Assembly (NCBI GenBank): GCA_020849475.1
Contig: JADLGE010000009.1
Location: 124,001 to 188,000, forward strand
Direction: 5' to 3'
DNA: 64,000 nt
Source of the DNA: Gammaproteobacteria bacterium
Lineage (GTDB): Bacteria; Pseudomonadota; Gammaproteobacteria; Ga0077536
Positions within the stretch are counted from its first letter, which is position 1. Each line of letters begins with the position of its first letter. Shown here piece by piece: positions 1 to 9,448 of this stretch. Both the position numbers and the translations under genes were made by a program. The notes under the pieces are model-generated. The model was not told the DNA's origin, searched no databases, and saw nothing but the letters and a program-made list of their open reading frames with translations.

Positions 1-5
1 CCGAG

Positions 6-641
6 ATGGTGTTCGACTACCTGGAAGCGCGTGGCTGCAGCGTCGATTACGCGGTCGATGGCCGCGACGGTTTGCGCCTCGGCCTGGAAAACCGCTACGA
101 CGTGGTCGTGCTGGACATCATGCTGCCGGGCATGGACGGCCTCGAGCTGTGTCGCCGACTGCGCGACGAGGCGCGTCTCGCCGCACCGGTGCTGATGCTG
201 ACGGCGCGCGACACGCTGGCTGACAAACTCGCCGGCTTCGACAGCGGCGCCGACGATTACCTGATCAAGCCCTTCGACCTCGCGGAGCTCGAAGCGCGGC
301 TGCGTTCGCTGCTCAGGCGCAGCCGCGGTGGCGCGCAGGGCGACGTACTGTCGATTGCCGATCTGACCTATGACACGCGCAGCATGAAGGTCAGCCGTGG
401 TGGCCAGGACCTGGTGCTGACGCCCATCGGCCTCAAGATTCTGAAGTTGCTCATGCAGGAGTCGCCGGCGGTGGTCGACCGGCGCGCCATCGAACGCGCC
501 ATCTGGGGCGACCTGCCGCCCGACAGCGACGCCTTGCGCAGCCACATGTACAACCTGCGCAAAGTCGTCGACAAACCCTTTCCGCGGGCCTTGATTCATA
601 CCTTGCACAGCGCCGGCTTCCGCCTTGCCGCCGATGATTGA
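6..641 (+). CDS. OmpR-family response regulator (N-terminus probably lies upstream of the window)
   Basis: Receiver motifs VVVLDIMLPGMDG, MLTARD, GADDYLIKPFDLAEL; C-terminal winged helix. Open frame extends to the window edge without the usual N-terminal acidic residues. Confidence 0.92.
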   Translation: MVFDYLEARGCSVDYAVDGRDGLRLGLENRYDVVVLDIMLPGMDGLELCRRLRDEARLAAPVLMLTARDTLADKLAGFDSGADDYLIKPFDLAELEARLRSLLRRSRGGAQGDVLSIADLTYDTRSMKVSRGGQDLVLTPIGLKILKLLMQESPAVVDRRAIERAIWGDLPPDSDALRSHMYNLRKVVDKPFPRALIHTLHSAGFRLAADD

Positions 642-1956
642 ACGGCGACTGCGCCTGAACGCGCGTCTGCTGCGCGCGTTCCTGTTGCAGATAGCGCTGA
701 TCAGCGCGACCGCGGTGGCGGGTGTGTATCTCGCCGAATTCGCCATTCGCGAAATGCTCATCGTCTCGGCGCTGGAGCGCGAGGCCGATTATTTCTGGTC
801 GCGCTACAACATCACCGCCGACACGCCGGCGCCCAACACCAATTCGCTGATCGGCTATCTGTTCAACACCGACGCCGCCGAAATACCCGCCGAGTTCAGC
901 AATCTGACGCTTGGCATTCACGACCTCAAGACACCGGTGGGCGATGCGGTGGTGCATGTCAGCGAACTCGACGGCAAGCGCCTGTACCTGGTGTTCGATG
1001 CCAACAATATCCAGCAGCTGGCGACTTACTTTGGCGTTGCGCCGCTGGCGCTGATGCTGGTGGTGCTCTATTCATCGGCGTGGGTGGCTTACGGTCTCGC
1101 GCGCAAGGCGGTGTCGCCGGTGGTGCGCCTCGCGCGCCTGGTGCGCGACATCAATGTCGAGACGCCGGATCTCGCCGCATTTGAAACCACCCAACTGACG
1201 AGCGGCGCCGACACCGAGATTGAGACCTTGTCCCACGCGCTTACCCATCTCATGGGGCGGGTCGATCAATTGATCGAGCGCGAGCGTAATTTCACCCGCG
1301 AGGCGAGCCACGAATTGCGTAGTCCGCTGACCGTGATCCTGATGGCCTCGGATAATCTCCTGGTCCGCCCGTTGGACGACGCCGCGCGCGCCATGGTCGA
1401 GAAGATTCGCGGGGCCGCGCAGGACATGGTTGAACTGACCGAAGCCTTGCTGCTGCTGGCGCGCGACCATGAGGGGCAGCTTGCGACGGAAGTGGTCAGC
1501 GTCAACCAGGTGCTGCAGCAGGAATTGGCGCGCTGTCGCATGATCTACGAAGCCAAGCAGTTCGATTTCCGTTTCAATGAAAACGCTGAGCTCGAACTCG
1601 ATGCCGCGCCGCGCCTGCTCGCCATCGTGCTCGGCAACCTGCTGCGCAATGCCTGCGCCTATACCGATGCCGGCCAGATCATCATCGCCGTCGATGCCCA
1701 TCGCGTGACCATACGCGACAGTGGCATAGGCATGAGCAAGGAAAATCTCGGGCGGGTCTTCACGCCTTACTTCCGCGTGTCGCAGGCGCGCGGCAGTGGC
1801 CACGGCATCGGCCTGACGCTGGTCAAGCGCATCAGCGACCGCTGCGGCTGGCAGGTCGATATCGCCAGTGAACCCGAGCGCGGCACGGTGGTCGAGGTAA
1901 GACTGCCGGCGGCGCGGGTGGTCAAGGCGCCGCAGCAACGCGCGGCGGACGCTTGA
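625..1956 (+). CDS. sensor histidine kinase
   Basis: H-box FTREASHELRSPLTVI, N-box LGNLLRNACAYT, DSGIGM and GHGIGLTLVKRI; overlaps the upstream response regulator gene. Confidence 0.93.
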   Translation: MPPMIERRLRLNARLLRAFLLQIALISATAVAGVYLAEFAIREMLIVSALEREADYFWSRYNITADTPAPNTNSLIGYLFNTDAAEIPAEFSNLTLGIHDLKTPVGDAVVHVSELDGKRLYLVFDANNIQQLATYFGVAPLALMLVVLYSSAWVAYGLARKAVSPVVRLARLVRDINVETPDLAAFETTQLTSGADTEIETLSHALTHLMGRVDQLIERERNFTREASHELRSPLTVILMASDNLLVRPLDDAARAMVEKIRGAAQDMVELTEALLLLARDHEGQLATEVVSVNQVLQQELARCRMIYEAKQFDFRFNENAELELDAAPRLLAIVLGNLLRNACAYTDAGQIIIAVDAHRVTIRDSGIGMSKENLGRVFTPYFRVSQARGSGHGIGLTLVKRISDRCGWQVDIASEPERGTVVEVRLPAARVVKAPQQRAADA

Positions 1957-2017
1957 ATTTCGCGCGCGAGCCCCCACTTCCCATTGAGTTTCTGTTTGCA
2001 GGAGTCACTTGGCTGCC

Positions 2018-2866
2018 ATGATGCGTATCGGTCTTTTCGTCATCACCAATGCCGCCGTGCTGTTGGTGTTGTCGGTGGTGCTCAATGTGCTTGGCCTCAA
2101 TCAGCCCGGTCACGGCACCGGCGGCATCCTGGTGATGGCGGCGGTGTTCGGCATGGGCGGCTCACTGGTGTCGCTGCTGTTGTCGAAGAGCATGGCGGCG
2201 CGCGCGGTGGGCGCGCAGATTATCGATGCGCCGCGCACCGCCGGCGAGCAGTGGCTGGTCGGCACGATCGCGCGTCTCGCCCATGACGCCGGCATCGGCA
2301 TGCCGGAAGTCGCGATTTTCGAATCACCGACGCCCAATGCCTTCGCCACCGGCGCCAACAAGGACGCCGCGCTGGTCGCGGTCTCGACCGGCCTGTTGCG
2401 CAACATGACGCAGGACGAAGTGGAAGCGGTGCTTGGCCATGAGATCAGCCACGTGGCCAACGGCGACATGGTGACCCTGGCGCTGCTGCAGGGCGTGATG
2501 AATACCTTCGTGATGGTGTTTGCCCATGTGCTGGCGGCGGCGCTCGACCGCGGTGAAGGGCGTGATCGCCGCGGCATGGGTTATTACCTCGGCTACTACG
2601 TGGCGCAGGCGGTGCTGGGCTTCCTGGCGGCGATGGTGGTGATGTGGTTCAGCCGTTATCGCGAATTCCGCGCCGACGCCGGCGGTGCGCACCTGGCGGG
2701 TCGCGCCAAGATGATCGCGGCGCTCGAGCGTCTCATGCGCGGCGCCGAGGCCGAGCCCTTGCCGAACAGCATGGCGGCCTTCGGTATCAACGGTGGTTTG
2801 AGCAGCCTGCTCGCCACCCATCCGCCGCTGGAAGCGCGCATTGCCGCCTTGCGCGCGGCAGCGTGA
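2018..2866 (+). CDS. htpX: HtpX-type membrane zinc metalloprotease
   Basis: HEISH zinc-protease motif in [21 protein letters not shown]-terminal TM segments [25 protein letters not shown]-terminus. Confidence 0.9.
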   Translation: MMRIGLFVITNAAVLLVLSVVLNVLGLNQPGHGTGGILVMAAVFGMGGSLVSLLLSKSMAARAVGAQIIDAPRTAGEQWLVGTIARLAHDAGIGMPEVAIFESPTPNAFATGANKDAALVAVSTGLLRNMTQDEVEAVLGHEISHVANGDMVTLALLQGVMNTFVMVFAHVLAAALDRGEGRDRRGMGYYLGYYVAQAVLGFLAAMVVMWFSRYREFRADAGGAHLAGRAKMIAALERLMRGAEAEPLPNSMAAFGINGGLSSLLATHPPLEARIAALRAAA

Positions 2867-2884
2867 TGGACGAATCGATACATT

Positions 2885-2912
2885 GGTAGGTGCGAATTCA
2901 TTCGCACCTACC
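2885..2912. repeat. family A palindrome GGTAGGTGCGAA-TTCA-TTCGCACCTACC
   Basis: Direct reading; perfect 12-bp stem, TTCA loop. Confidence 0.95.
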
Positions 2913-3645
2913 GGGCTTTGATCAAGACATCCGCCCGCATCGGAATACGAAAGCGTGCGCCATCGGCGCCGCAGTGCGCGGCAAAGCGCTCGCGCACTTC
3001 GGCATGCACTTCAGGGCTCAGACGATGGGCCGTGTGGGTGACGCCGATGATGCGCTTCTCGAACTCGGCAAAGTCGCGAAAGCTCGATGGCGCGAGATAG
3101 AACTGTTCAGCGCCGAGTTCGAACAAGCCTGCCGAGACCGCCGTTGCCAAGGCGCTGAACGCCGCTTCACGCACGCGCTGTTCGTTGTGGAACAGGCGCA
3201 GGATGTGGTTGAAGTCGCCGGCGAACAGCGGCTCGCTCACGTAAAGGAAGCCGCCCGGCTTCAGAATTCTGTGAATCTCGCGCAGCGCCCGTGGCATGGC
3301 GTCGATGGGTACGTGGTGTAACGACTTGAACATCATCACCCCGTCGACGCTGGCGTCCGCGCAATCGATGGACTCGGCGCCGCCGTAGCGAAAGCTTACG
3401 TTGGGAGGCGTGGGCGCCGCGAGGTTGAGCTCGTGCTGGATACGGTCGACCTCGTAGGCGAGAACTCTGCGACCGTGGCCGGCGGCAGCCACGGCGCGGG
3501 AATTGGCCGCAGCGCCGCAGCCGAGCTCAACGATGAGCTTGCCATCCAGCGTCAGCAATTGTTCGTAGATGTCCCTGTCGCTGGCCACGCGCTCGATGTC
3601 TTCGCGCAGCAACTGCATGGGCGCATGGTGGGGGAGAGCAGTCAT
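2908..3645 (-). CDS. class I SAM-dependent methyltransferase
   Basis: LIVELGCGAAANSRAVAAAG SAM-binding motif, HVPIDAMPRALREIHRILKPGGFLYVSEP. Confidence 0.85.
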   Translation of the reverse strand: MTALPHHAPMQLLREDIERVASDRDIYEQLLTLDGKLIVELGCGAAANSRAVAAAGHGRRVLAYEVDRIQHELNLAAPTPPNVSFRYGGAESIDCADASVDGVMMFKSLHHVPIDAMPRALREIHRILKPGGFLYVSEPLFAGDFNHILRLFHNEQRVREAAFSALATAVSAGLFELGAEQFYLAPSSFRDFAEFEKRIIGVTHTAHRLSPEVHAEVRERFAAHCGADGARFRIPMRADVLIKAR

Positions 3646-3823
3646 CGAAGCGGCCTCCTATGGCAGAGCAGCGATGGTAGCTGAAGCGCGGCGCAGAGGC
3701 AGCGGTGCAGGGCGGGTGGCGCAAGCGCGCGCGTGGCGAAAAAAAATTCAGGCCGCGGCTTGAAAAGTTTTTTGCTCGACCCATCTAAGCCTCATCAAAG
3801 CAATCCAGCCGGAGGCCAGTCTC

Positions 3824-4270
3824 ATGCGAACCACCATCTACGAACCCTTTTCCACCATCCGCCGTCTGCAGGACGAAATGAATCGCGCGTTTGGCGGCAA
3901 TGCGCTCGGCGCCGACGACAACTCGACCTCGGTCGTGAGTCACTGGGTGCCGGCAGTCGACATCCATGAAGAGCAGGATCGCTACGTGATCAGCGCCGAT
4001 GTGCCCGGCGTCGACCCGGCCAGCATCGATGTCAGCATGGATAACGGCGTGTTGACCATCAGCGGCGAACGTCGCTCGGAGCGTAGCGAAGAGCGCGCCG
4101 GCGGTGCGCGACGGGTCGAGCGCGTGTATGGCAACTTCTATCGTCGCTTCGCGCTGCCGGACAGCGCCGACGCGGAGAACGTCCAGGCGCGCAGCGTCAA
4201 CGGCGTGCTGGAAGTGGTGATCCCGAAGAAGGCGCAAATCCAGCCGAAGAAGATCAAGGTCGACGCCTGA
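3824..4270 (+). CDS. Hsp20/alpha-crystallin family small heat shock protein
   Basis: ACD core DVPGVDPASIDVSMDNGVLTISGERR ... GVLEVVIPKK. Confidence 0.92.
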   Translation: MRTTIYEPFSTIRRLQDEMNRAFGGNALGADDNSTSVVSHWVPAVDIHEEQDRYVISADVPGVDPASIDVSMDNGVLTISGERRSERSEERAGGARRVERVYGNFYRRFALPDSADAENVQARSVNGVLEVVIPKKAQIQPKKIKVDA

Positions 4271-4298
4271 GCCAGGCTCTGACCGCAGCCGCCAGCAT

Positions 4299-4327
4299 AA
4301 CGGGGCCACGTGGCCCCGTTTTTTTTT
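4299..4327 (+). terminator. rho-independent terminator after hsp20
   Basis: Perfect palindrome AACGGGGCCACGTGGCCCCGTT followed by a T run. Confidence 0.9.
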
Positions 4328-4435
4328 GCACGGCTTTCGAACCTTGCGGGCGATGGCGGAGGCTGAGGCATGACGCGCGCCACGCCGCTGGCCGGCAGGC
4401 GGCCGTGGCTGAGTCGCGATTGACGCAATGAGCCG

Positions 4436-5293
4436 TCAATGGCCGTCGTTATTGGCAATCAGACGCCGCGAGGCGAGATGGATGTGCAACGCTTCCAGCG
4501 CCGCGTGGATGGCGTTGTTGACCGCGTACAAGGTTTCGAAATAGCGCGGTGAACTCGCCCAGTAGCGATAGCCAATCACCACCATGTCGTCTTCGAAGGC
4601 TTCGATGCCGATGAGCGGCGTCGGCGCCTTGAGCTCTTGCGTGTGCTCGCGCACCACGGCGCCTATGGCCGCGCAGGCGGCAGGAATGTCCGCTTCCGGG
4701 TCGATGCCGATGCGGCCTTCCACCAGGCGCTTGTCGTAGGAGTTGCGCAGCACCTCGCCGACGATGTGCTTGTTGGGAATGATGATGTCTTCGCCGTCCT
4801 CGGCCACCAGCCGCGTCGACGACAGGCTGATATCGGCGACCACGCCTGAGCAATCCTGCACGTTGATGGTGTCGCCAATCTTGAACATGCGGGTCAGGAT
4901 CACGACCATGCCGGCGCCGTAGTTCGACACCGGTCCCTGGATCGCGAAGCTCGCGCCGACCGCGAGTCCACCGAGCGCGGCTATCAAGGGCGTGATGCTG
5001 ATGCCGAGCTTGCTGAGCGCCATGATCACGAACATGCCGATGACCAGCACGCGCGCGGTGCTGGCGATGAACTGGCGCAGGGTGAGGTCGACATGGCGGC
5101 GCTCCTGCACGCGCAGTAGCGCGCGCGCCACCCAGCCGGCGACCACCATGCCGGCGATGAGAATGATGACGGCGCCCGCCAGTTGAAACGCGTAGGTGAC
5201 CAGAAAATTGGTGACCAGCTGGATCACCTGCTGCAAGGTTCCCAATTCCTGCGCCATCGTCGCCTCCGCCAGCCTGTTGCCCATTGTCCCCAC
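4436..5293 (-). CDS. MscS-family small-conductance mechanosensitive channel
   Basis: TM segments, LGGLAVGASFAIQGPVSNYGAGMVVILTRMFKIGDTINV, IIIPNKHIVGEVLRNSYDKR. Confidence 0.9.
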   Translation of the reverse strand: MGTMGNRLAEATMAQELGTLQQVIQLVTNFLVTYAFQLAGAVIILIAGMVVAGWVARALLRVQERRHVDLTLRQFIASTARVLVIGMFVIMALSKLGISITPLIAALGGLAVGASFAIQGPVSNYGAGMVVILTRMFKIGDTINVQDCSGVVADISLSSTRLVAEDGEDIIIPNKHIVGEVLRNSYDKRLVEGRIGIDPEADIPAACAAIGAVVREHTQELKAPTPLIGIEAFEDDMVVIGYRYWASSPRYFETLYAVNNAIHAALEALHIHLASRRLIANNDGH

Positions 5294-5522
5294 GGTGCAG
5301 GCTCAGCATAGGCAAATTCACGGGGCGGGTACACCGATGGGGTAAGGGGAATCCACGAGCATGGCGGTCTGCCGTCGACCGGCCTGATTTGCTAAGGTAG
5401 GGCCGTAACGCCAGCGAACCTCTCGGCCCGACAGTCCGTTACGGCTTCGATCGCAGTCTTTTCACTTTCAGCGCAAGCACGCACCACCGCCATCGCGGCG
5501 GGGGCGCGTGGGGGATACGACA

Positions 5523-6989
5523 ATGAGTAATGCACAATCCACGGCGCGCCAGCCGCGTATCGTGATCATCGGCGCCGGCATGGCCGGCATTCTGACCGCC
5601 ATCAAGCTACGCGAGGCGGGCTACACGGACTACGTCATCTACGAAAAGACCGACCGCGTCGGTGGCACCTGGCGCGAAAACACCTATCCCGGCGTGGCCT
5701 GCGACGTGCCGGCCCATGGCTATACCTATTCCTTCGAGCCCAACCCGGACTGGAGCCAGACCTTCGCGCCCGGCCCGGAGATTCACCAGTATTTCGAAAA
5801 AGTCGCGCGCAAGTACGGCGTCACCGACGAAGTGCGCTTCAACGAAGAGATCCCGGAATGCATCTTCCGCGATGGTCGCTGGCATCTTAAGACCTCCAAG
5901 GGCCGCGAAGACGTGGCCGACGTGGTGATTGCCGCGACCGGCGTTTTGCACCACCCAGTGGTCGCCGATATTCCCGGCCTCGATACTTTCGCCGGCGCCT
6001 GCTTCCACACCGCGCGCTGGGACCACCGCGTGCCCTTGGAAGGTAAACGGGTGGGTGTGATCGGCACCGGCTCGACCGCCATCCAGATCACCTCGGCACT
6101 GGTCGACAAGGTCGCGCACTTCGACCTCTTCCAGCGCACCGCGCAATGGGTGATTCAGATTGAGAACAACTTCTACACCGAGCAGGACAAGGCCGATTTC
6201 CGCACCCGGCCCGAGCGCCTGAAGGAAGAGATCACCAAGATCACCGGCTTCTTCGATGCCTTCGCCAATGCCGTCATCGATTCCGAATCGGCTGAGATGA
6301 AGGAGATTGAAAAGTCCGCTCTCGACAATCTCGAGAACAACGTGCGCGATCCGGAATTGCGCGAAAAGCTGCGGCCGAATTACCGTGCCGGCTGCAAGCG
6401 CATGATCTTCTCACCGGACTTCTACGAGGCGATTCAGCATCCCAATGCCAGCCTCGTGACCGAGGGCATCACGCGCATTGAGCCCAAGGGCGTGCGCACC
6501 GCCGATGGCGTACTGCATGAACTGGATGTGCTGGTGATGGCCACCGGTTTCCGCGCCGATGCCTTCATTCGCCCGACCACGGTGCTGGGTCGCAACGGCG
6601 TCAACCTCGATGACGTGTGGGAAGACCATCCGGTCGCCTACCTGTCGATTTCGATTCCGCAGTTCCCGAACTTCTTCATGCTGAACGGCCCCAACGGTCC
6701 GGTCGGCAATTTCTCGCTGATTCGTATCGCCGAGTCGCAGGTCGCCTACATCATGCAGTTGCTGGAGCAGATCCGCGCCGGCAAGTGCCGCGAGATCAGC
6801 GTCAGCGCCGAAGCTTCGGCGAGTTTTGAAGTCGAGCGCGGCGCAGCGGCCAAGAAGTCCATCTGGGCCACCGGTTGCAAGAGCTGGTACCTGGACAAGA
6901 ACGGCGTACCGGCCAGCTGGCCGTGGACGCCGACGCGGTTCTTTGCCGAAATGCAGGCGCCGAAGCTCGATGCTTACGAGCTGAGCTGA
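5523..6989 (+). CDS. flavin-containing monooxygenase / Baeyer-Villiger-type monooxygenase
   Basis: N-terminal GAGMAGI Rossmann motif, FAGACFHTARWD (BVMO FxGxxxHxxxW-like), second GTGSTAIQ, MATGF. Confidence 0.9.
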   Translation: MSNAQSTARQPRIVIIGAGMAGILTAIKLREAGYTDYVIYEKTDRVGGTWRENTYPGVACDVPAHGYTYSFEPNPDWSQTFAPGPEIHQYFEKVARKYGVTDEVRFNEEIPECIFRDGRWHLKTSKGREDVADVVIAATGVLHHPVVADIPGLDTFAGACFHTARWDHRVPLEGKRVGVIGTGSTAIQITSALVDKVAHFDLFQRTAQWVIQIENNFYTEQDKADFRTRPERLKEEITKITGFFDAFANAVIDSESAEMKEIEKSALDNLENNVRDPELREKLRPNYRAGCKRMIFSPDFYEAIQHPNASLVTEGITRIEPKGVRTADGVLHELDVLVMATGFRADAFIRPTTVLGRNGVNLDDVWEDHPVAYLSISIPQFPNFFMLNGPNGPVGNFSLIRIAESQVAYIMQLLEQIRAGKCREISVSAEASASFEVERGAAAKKSIWATGCKSWYLDKNGVPASWPWTPTRFFAEMQAPKLDAYELS

Positions 6990-7026
6990 GGAAGGCGCAC
7001 GCCTTGAGCGCGGCGCAAGGCCGCGC

Positions 7027-7656
7027 TCAGCGGGGTTCGCCGGGCGCTTCCAGGAAGCGCGCCATGTAGAAGCCCTGGCCGAGCATGAACAGCACGGTCA
7101 GGGCCGGTCCGCCGAACATGTTGAAGTTGACCCAGATCTCCTCGCTGAAGCGTGCGGCGACGAACAGGTTCAGTACGCCCGACAGCGCGAAGTAGGCTAT
7201 CCAGCTGAAATTCAGCTGCCGCCACACGCGGTCCGGCAATTCAATCTGCGCCTCCAGCATCGAACGAATGAAGTTCTTGCCGAGCAGCACCTCGCCGCCG
7301 AGCAGGATGAGGCCAAACAGCCAGTCGAGCACTGTCGAGCGCCACTTGATGATGGCCGGGTCGTGAAATATCAAGGTTGCGATACTCATGACCACCACGA
7401 TCACGAGCGTGATCCACAGGATCTTGTCGACCTTGTGGCGCATGGCGATGAGCAGGCCGACCTGCACAAAGGTCGCGAGCATGGCCAACTGCGTGGCGCA
7501 GGCCATGTCCAGCTGATCGGCCGGCAAAGGACCCGCCAGTCCCAGCAGATCGAACAGGGTATTGATGAAGGACTCGGCAAGATCGGGCCATTGCTTGGCA
7601 CCGTAATATCCGCCAAAGAACACTATCAGGGGAACGAAGTCGAGTAGCGATTTCAT
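7027..7656 (-). CDS. YciB-family inner-membrane septation protein
   Basis: MKSLLDFVPLIVFFGGYY N-terminus, multiple TMs, WRQLNFSWIAYFALSGVLNLFVA, WVNFNMFG. Confidence 0.88.
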   Translation of the reverse strand: MKSLLDFVPLIVFFGGYYGAKQWPDLAESFINTLFDLLGLAGPLPADQLDMACATQLAMLATFVQVGLLIAMRHKVDKILWITLVIVVVMSIATLIFHDPAIIKWRSTVLDWLFGLILLGGEVLLGKNFIRSMLEAQIELPDRVWRQLNFSWIAYFALSGVLNLFVAARFSEEIWVNFNMFGGPALTVLFMLGQGFYMARFLEAPGEPR

Positions 7657-7875
7657 GCGCTGTTGGTCAATTCCATGGCCGTCGCGGCGGTCTTATTTTC
7701 CATAGAGTAAGCACAAGGCGATTACCGGCCTGTGAATCCAGGCACGGGCCAGGTTAAGGATTGTGTCGCCGCGCTGCCAGTGGCCAAGGTGAATTCAGCG
7801 AGCACGCGCAAGGTTTGCATCACCGCCTTGTGAATTGGTCCCGCCGGGCGGCGCATTGGTTCAATGGCGGCGGGC

Positions 7876-9375
7876 TCAGTCGAGGGCGGCGGACAGGCGT
7901 TCGCAATAAGTTTTCAGGATCTCGATGCGCGCGACGCGCTTGTCGTTGCCAGGCACCAGGGTCCAAGGGGCAATCTCGGTGCTGGTGCGCACCACCATGT
8001 CGGTCACGGCGCGTTCGTAATCGGCCCAGCGCTCGCGATTGCGCCAGTCCTCGGCCGTGATCTTGTGCTGCTTCCAGGGCGTCTGTTCGCGCTCACGAAA
8101 ACGGCGCAGCTGCTCTTCGGGGTCGATATGCACCCAGAATTTCAGCACCACCGTGCCGTGGTCGACCAGTTGCTCTTCAAATGAATTGATTTCGTTGTAG
8201 GCGCGCTGCCAGGCAAAGTCCGTCGCGAATCCTTCGATTCTCTCCACCAGCACACGGCCATACCACGAGCGGTCGTAGATGGTATGAAAGCCCTGGCGCG
8301 GCACATGACGCCAGAAGCGCCACAGGTAATGGTGGGCTTTCTCTTCGTCGCTCGGCGCCGCCACCGAAATCACGCGATACAGGCGCGCGTCCATGGCCTG
8401 GGTCACGCGCCGTATCGCGCCGCCCTTGCCGGCCGCGTCCCAGCCTTCGAAGACCGCCACGGTATTGACGCCCTGCGCGCGCGCCTTCCAGGCGAGGTCG
8501 TAGAGCTGGTCGCTGTATTGCTCCATGGCGCGCCGGTAGGCCTTGTCATCGACGCTGCTGGTGAGCGGCACGGCCGACAACACGCTCGGTTCGCCTGTCT
8601 TTTGCAAAGCCGGCGAACTGACGGTGACGCGCCCACTGCTGGGCGGCGCTTCCTCCAGGCGCGCGCGCAGGCGCTCGGCGAGGATCTCGCCGACGCGCAG
8701 ATCGCGAAAGCGGGTGTTGCTCGCTTCGATGATGTGCCAGGGCGCATGGGACACATCGGTCTTGCGCAAGGCGCGCTCCGATACTTTCACGAAGCGGTCG
8801 TAACTCTTGGCATAGGTCTTGGTGAGTGGGCCGACCTTGATGCCCTTGCCCTTGGCGTCTTCCTCGAGACGTTTCAACTGGCCTTTCTTCGACAGGTGGA
8901 ACCACAGCTTGATGATGAGCGCGCCATCGTCGACCAGCATGTCCTCGAAATGGCGGATGCGTTCGAGCTCGCGGTCGAATTTGTCGCGCTTGGAAAATTT
9001 GAGGGCGAGGTCGATGATCGGGCGCGTGTACCACGAGCCGAACAGGATGCCGATACGGCCCTTGGGCGGCATCGCGCGCCAGAAGCGCCAGTAGCGCGGC
9101 CGTTGCCGCTCTTCGTCGGTCTCGTCCCAGAACGCCTGGGTTTCGAGACCACGCACATCCATCCAGCGATGCAGCAGGCTGACCACGTCGCCTTTGCCAG
9201 CGCCTTCCACGCCCGACACGATGACGATGACCGGGAAGTCCGCGTCGCGCACGCGCCGCTGCAGCTCCAGCAGTTCCTGGTGCAAGGCCGGTTCGCGCCG
9301 CTCGAATTCCTCCTTGGCAACTTTGATACCCAGTTCGGCGGCTTCAAACATCGATTCTTCCTCGGCAAATTTCAA
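7876..9375 (-). CDS. pap: two-domain PPK2 family polyphosphate:AMP phosphotransferase
   Basis: Two PPK2 domains: VSGVEGAGKGDVV ... FGSWYTRP, then FEGWDAAGKGGAIRRVTQAMDARLY ... YDRSWYGRVLVERIEGF. Confidence 0.88.
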   Translation of the reverse strand: MKFAEEESMFEAAELGIKVAKEEFERREPALHQELLELQRRVRDADFPVIVIVSGVEGAGKGDVVSLLHRWMDVRGLETQAFWDETDEERQRPRYWRFWRAMPPKGRIGILFGSWYTRPIIDLALKFSKRDKFDRELERIRHFEDMLVDDGALIIKLWFHLSKKGQLKRLEEDAKGKGIKVGPLTKTYAKSYDRFVKVSERALRKTDVSHAPWHIIEASNTRFRDLRVGEILAERLRARLEEAPPSSGRVTVSSPALQKTGEPSVLSAVPLTSSVDDKAYRRAMEQYSDQLYDLAWKARAQGVNTVAVFEGWDAAGKGGAIRRVTQAMDARLYRVISVAAPSDEEKAHHYLWRFWRHVPRQGFHTIYDRSWYGRVLVERIEGFATDFAWQRAYNEINSFEEQLVDHGTVVLKFWVHIDPEEQLRRFREREQTPWKQHKITAEDWRNRERWADYERAVTDMVVRTSTEIAPWTLVPGNDKRVARIEILKTYCERLSAALD

Positions 9376-9448
9376 CTTTCACAGTAGCGAGCGCGTCACC
9401 CCGGCCGCATTGATCGCCATCAATTCCGATGTCGACGCCGCTCGCTGC

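Noticed and set aside
8284-9387. 367-aa plus-strand ORF antisense to the PPK2 gene
   Set aside because: The sense strand has two intact PPK2 domains.
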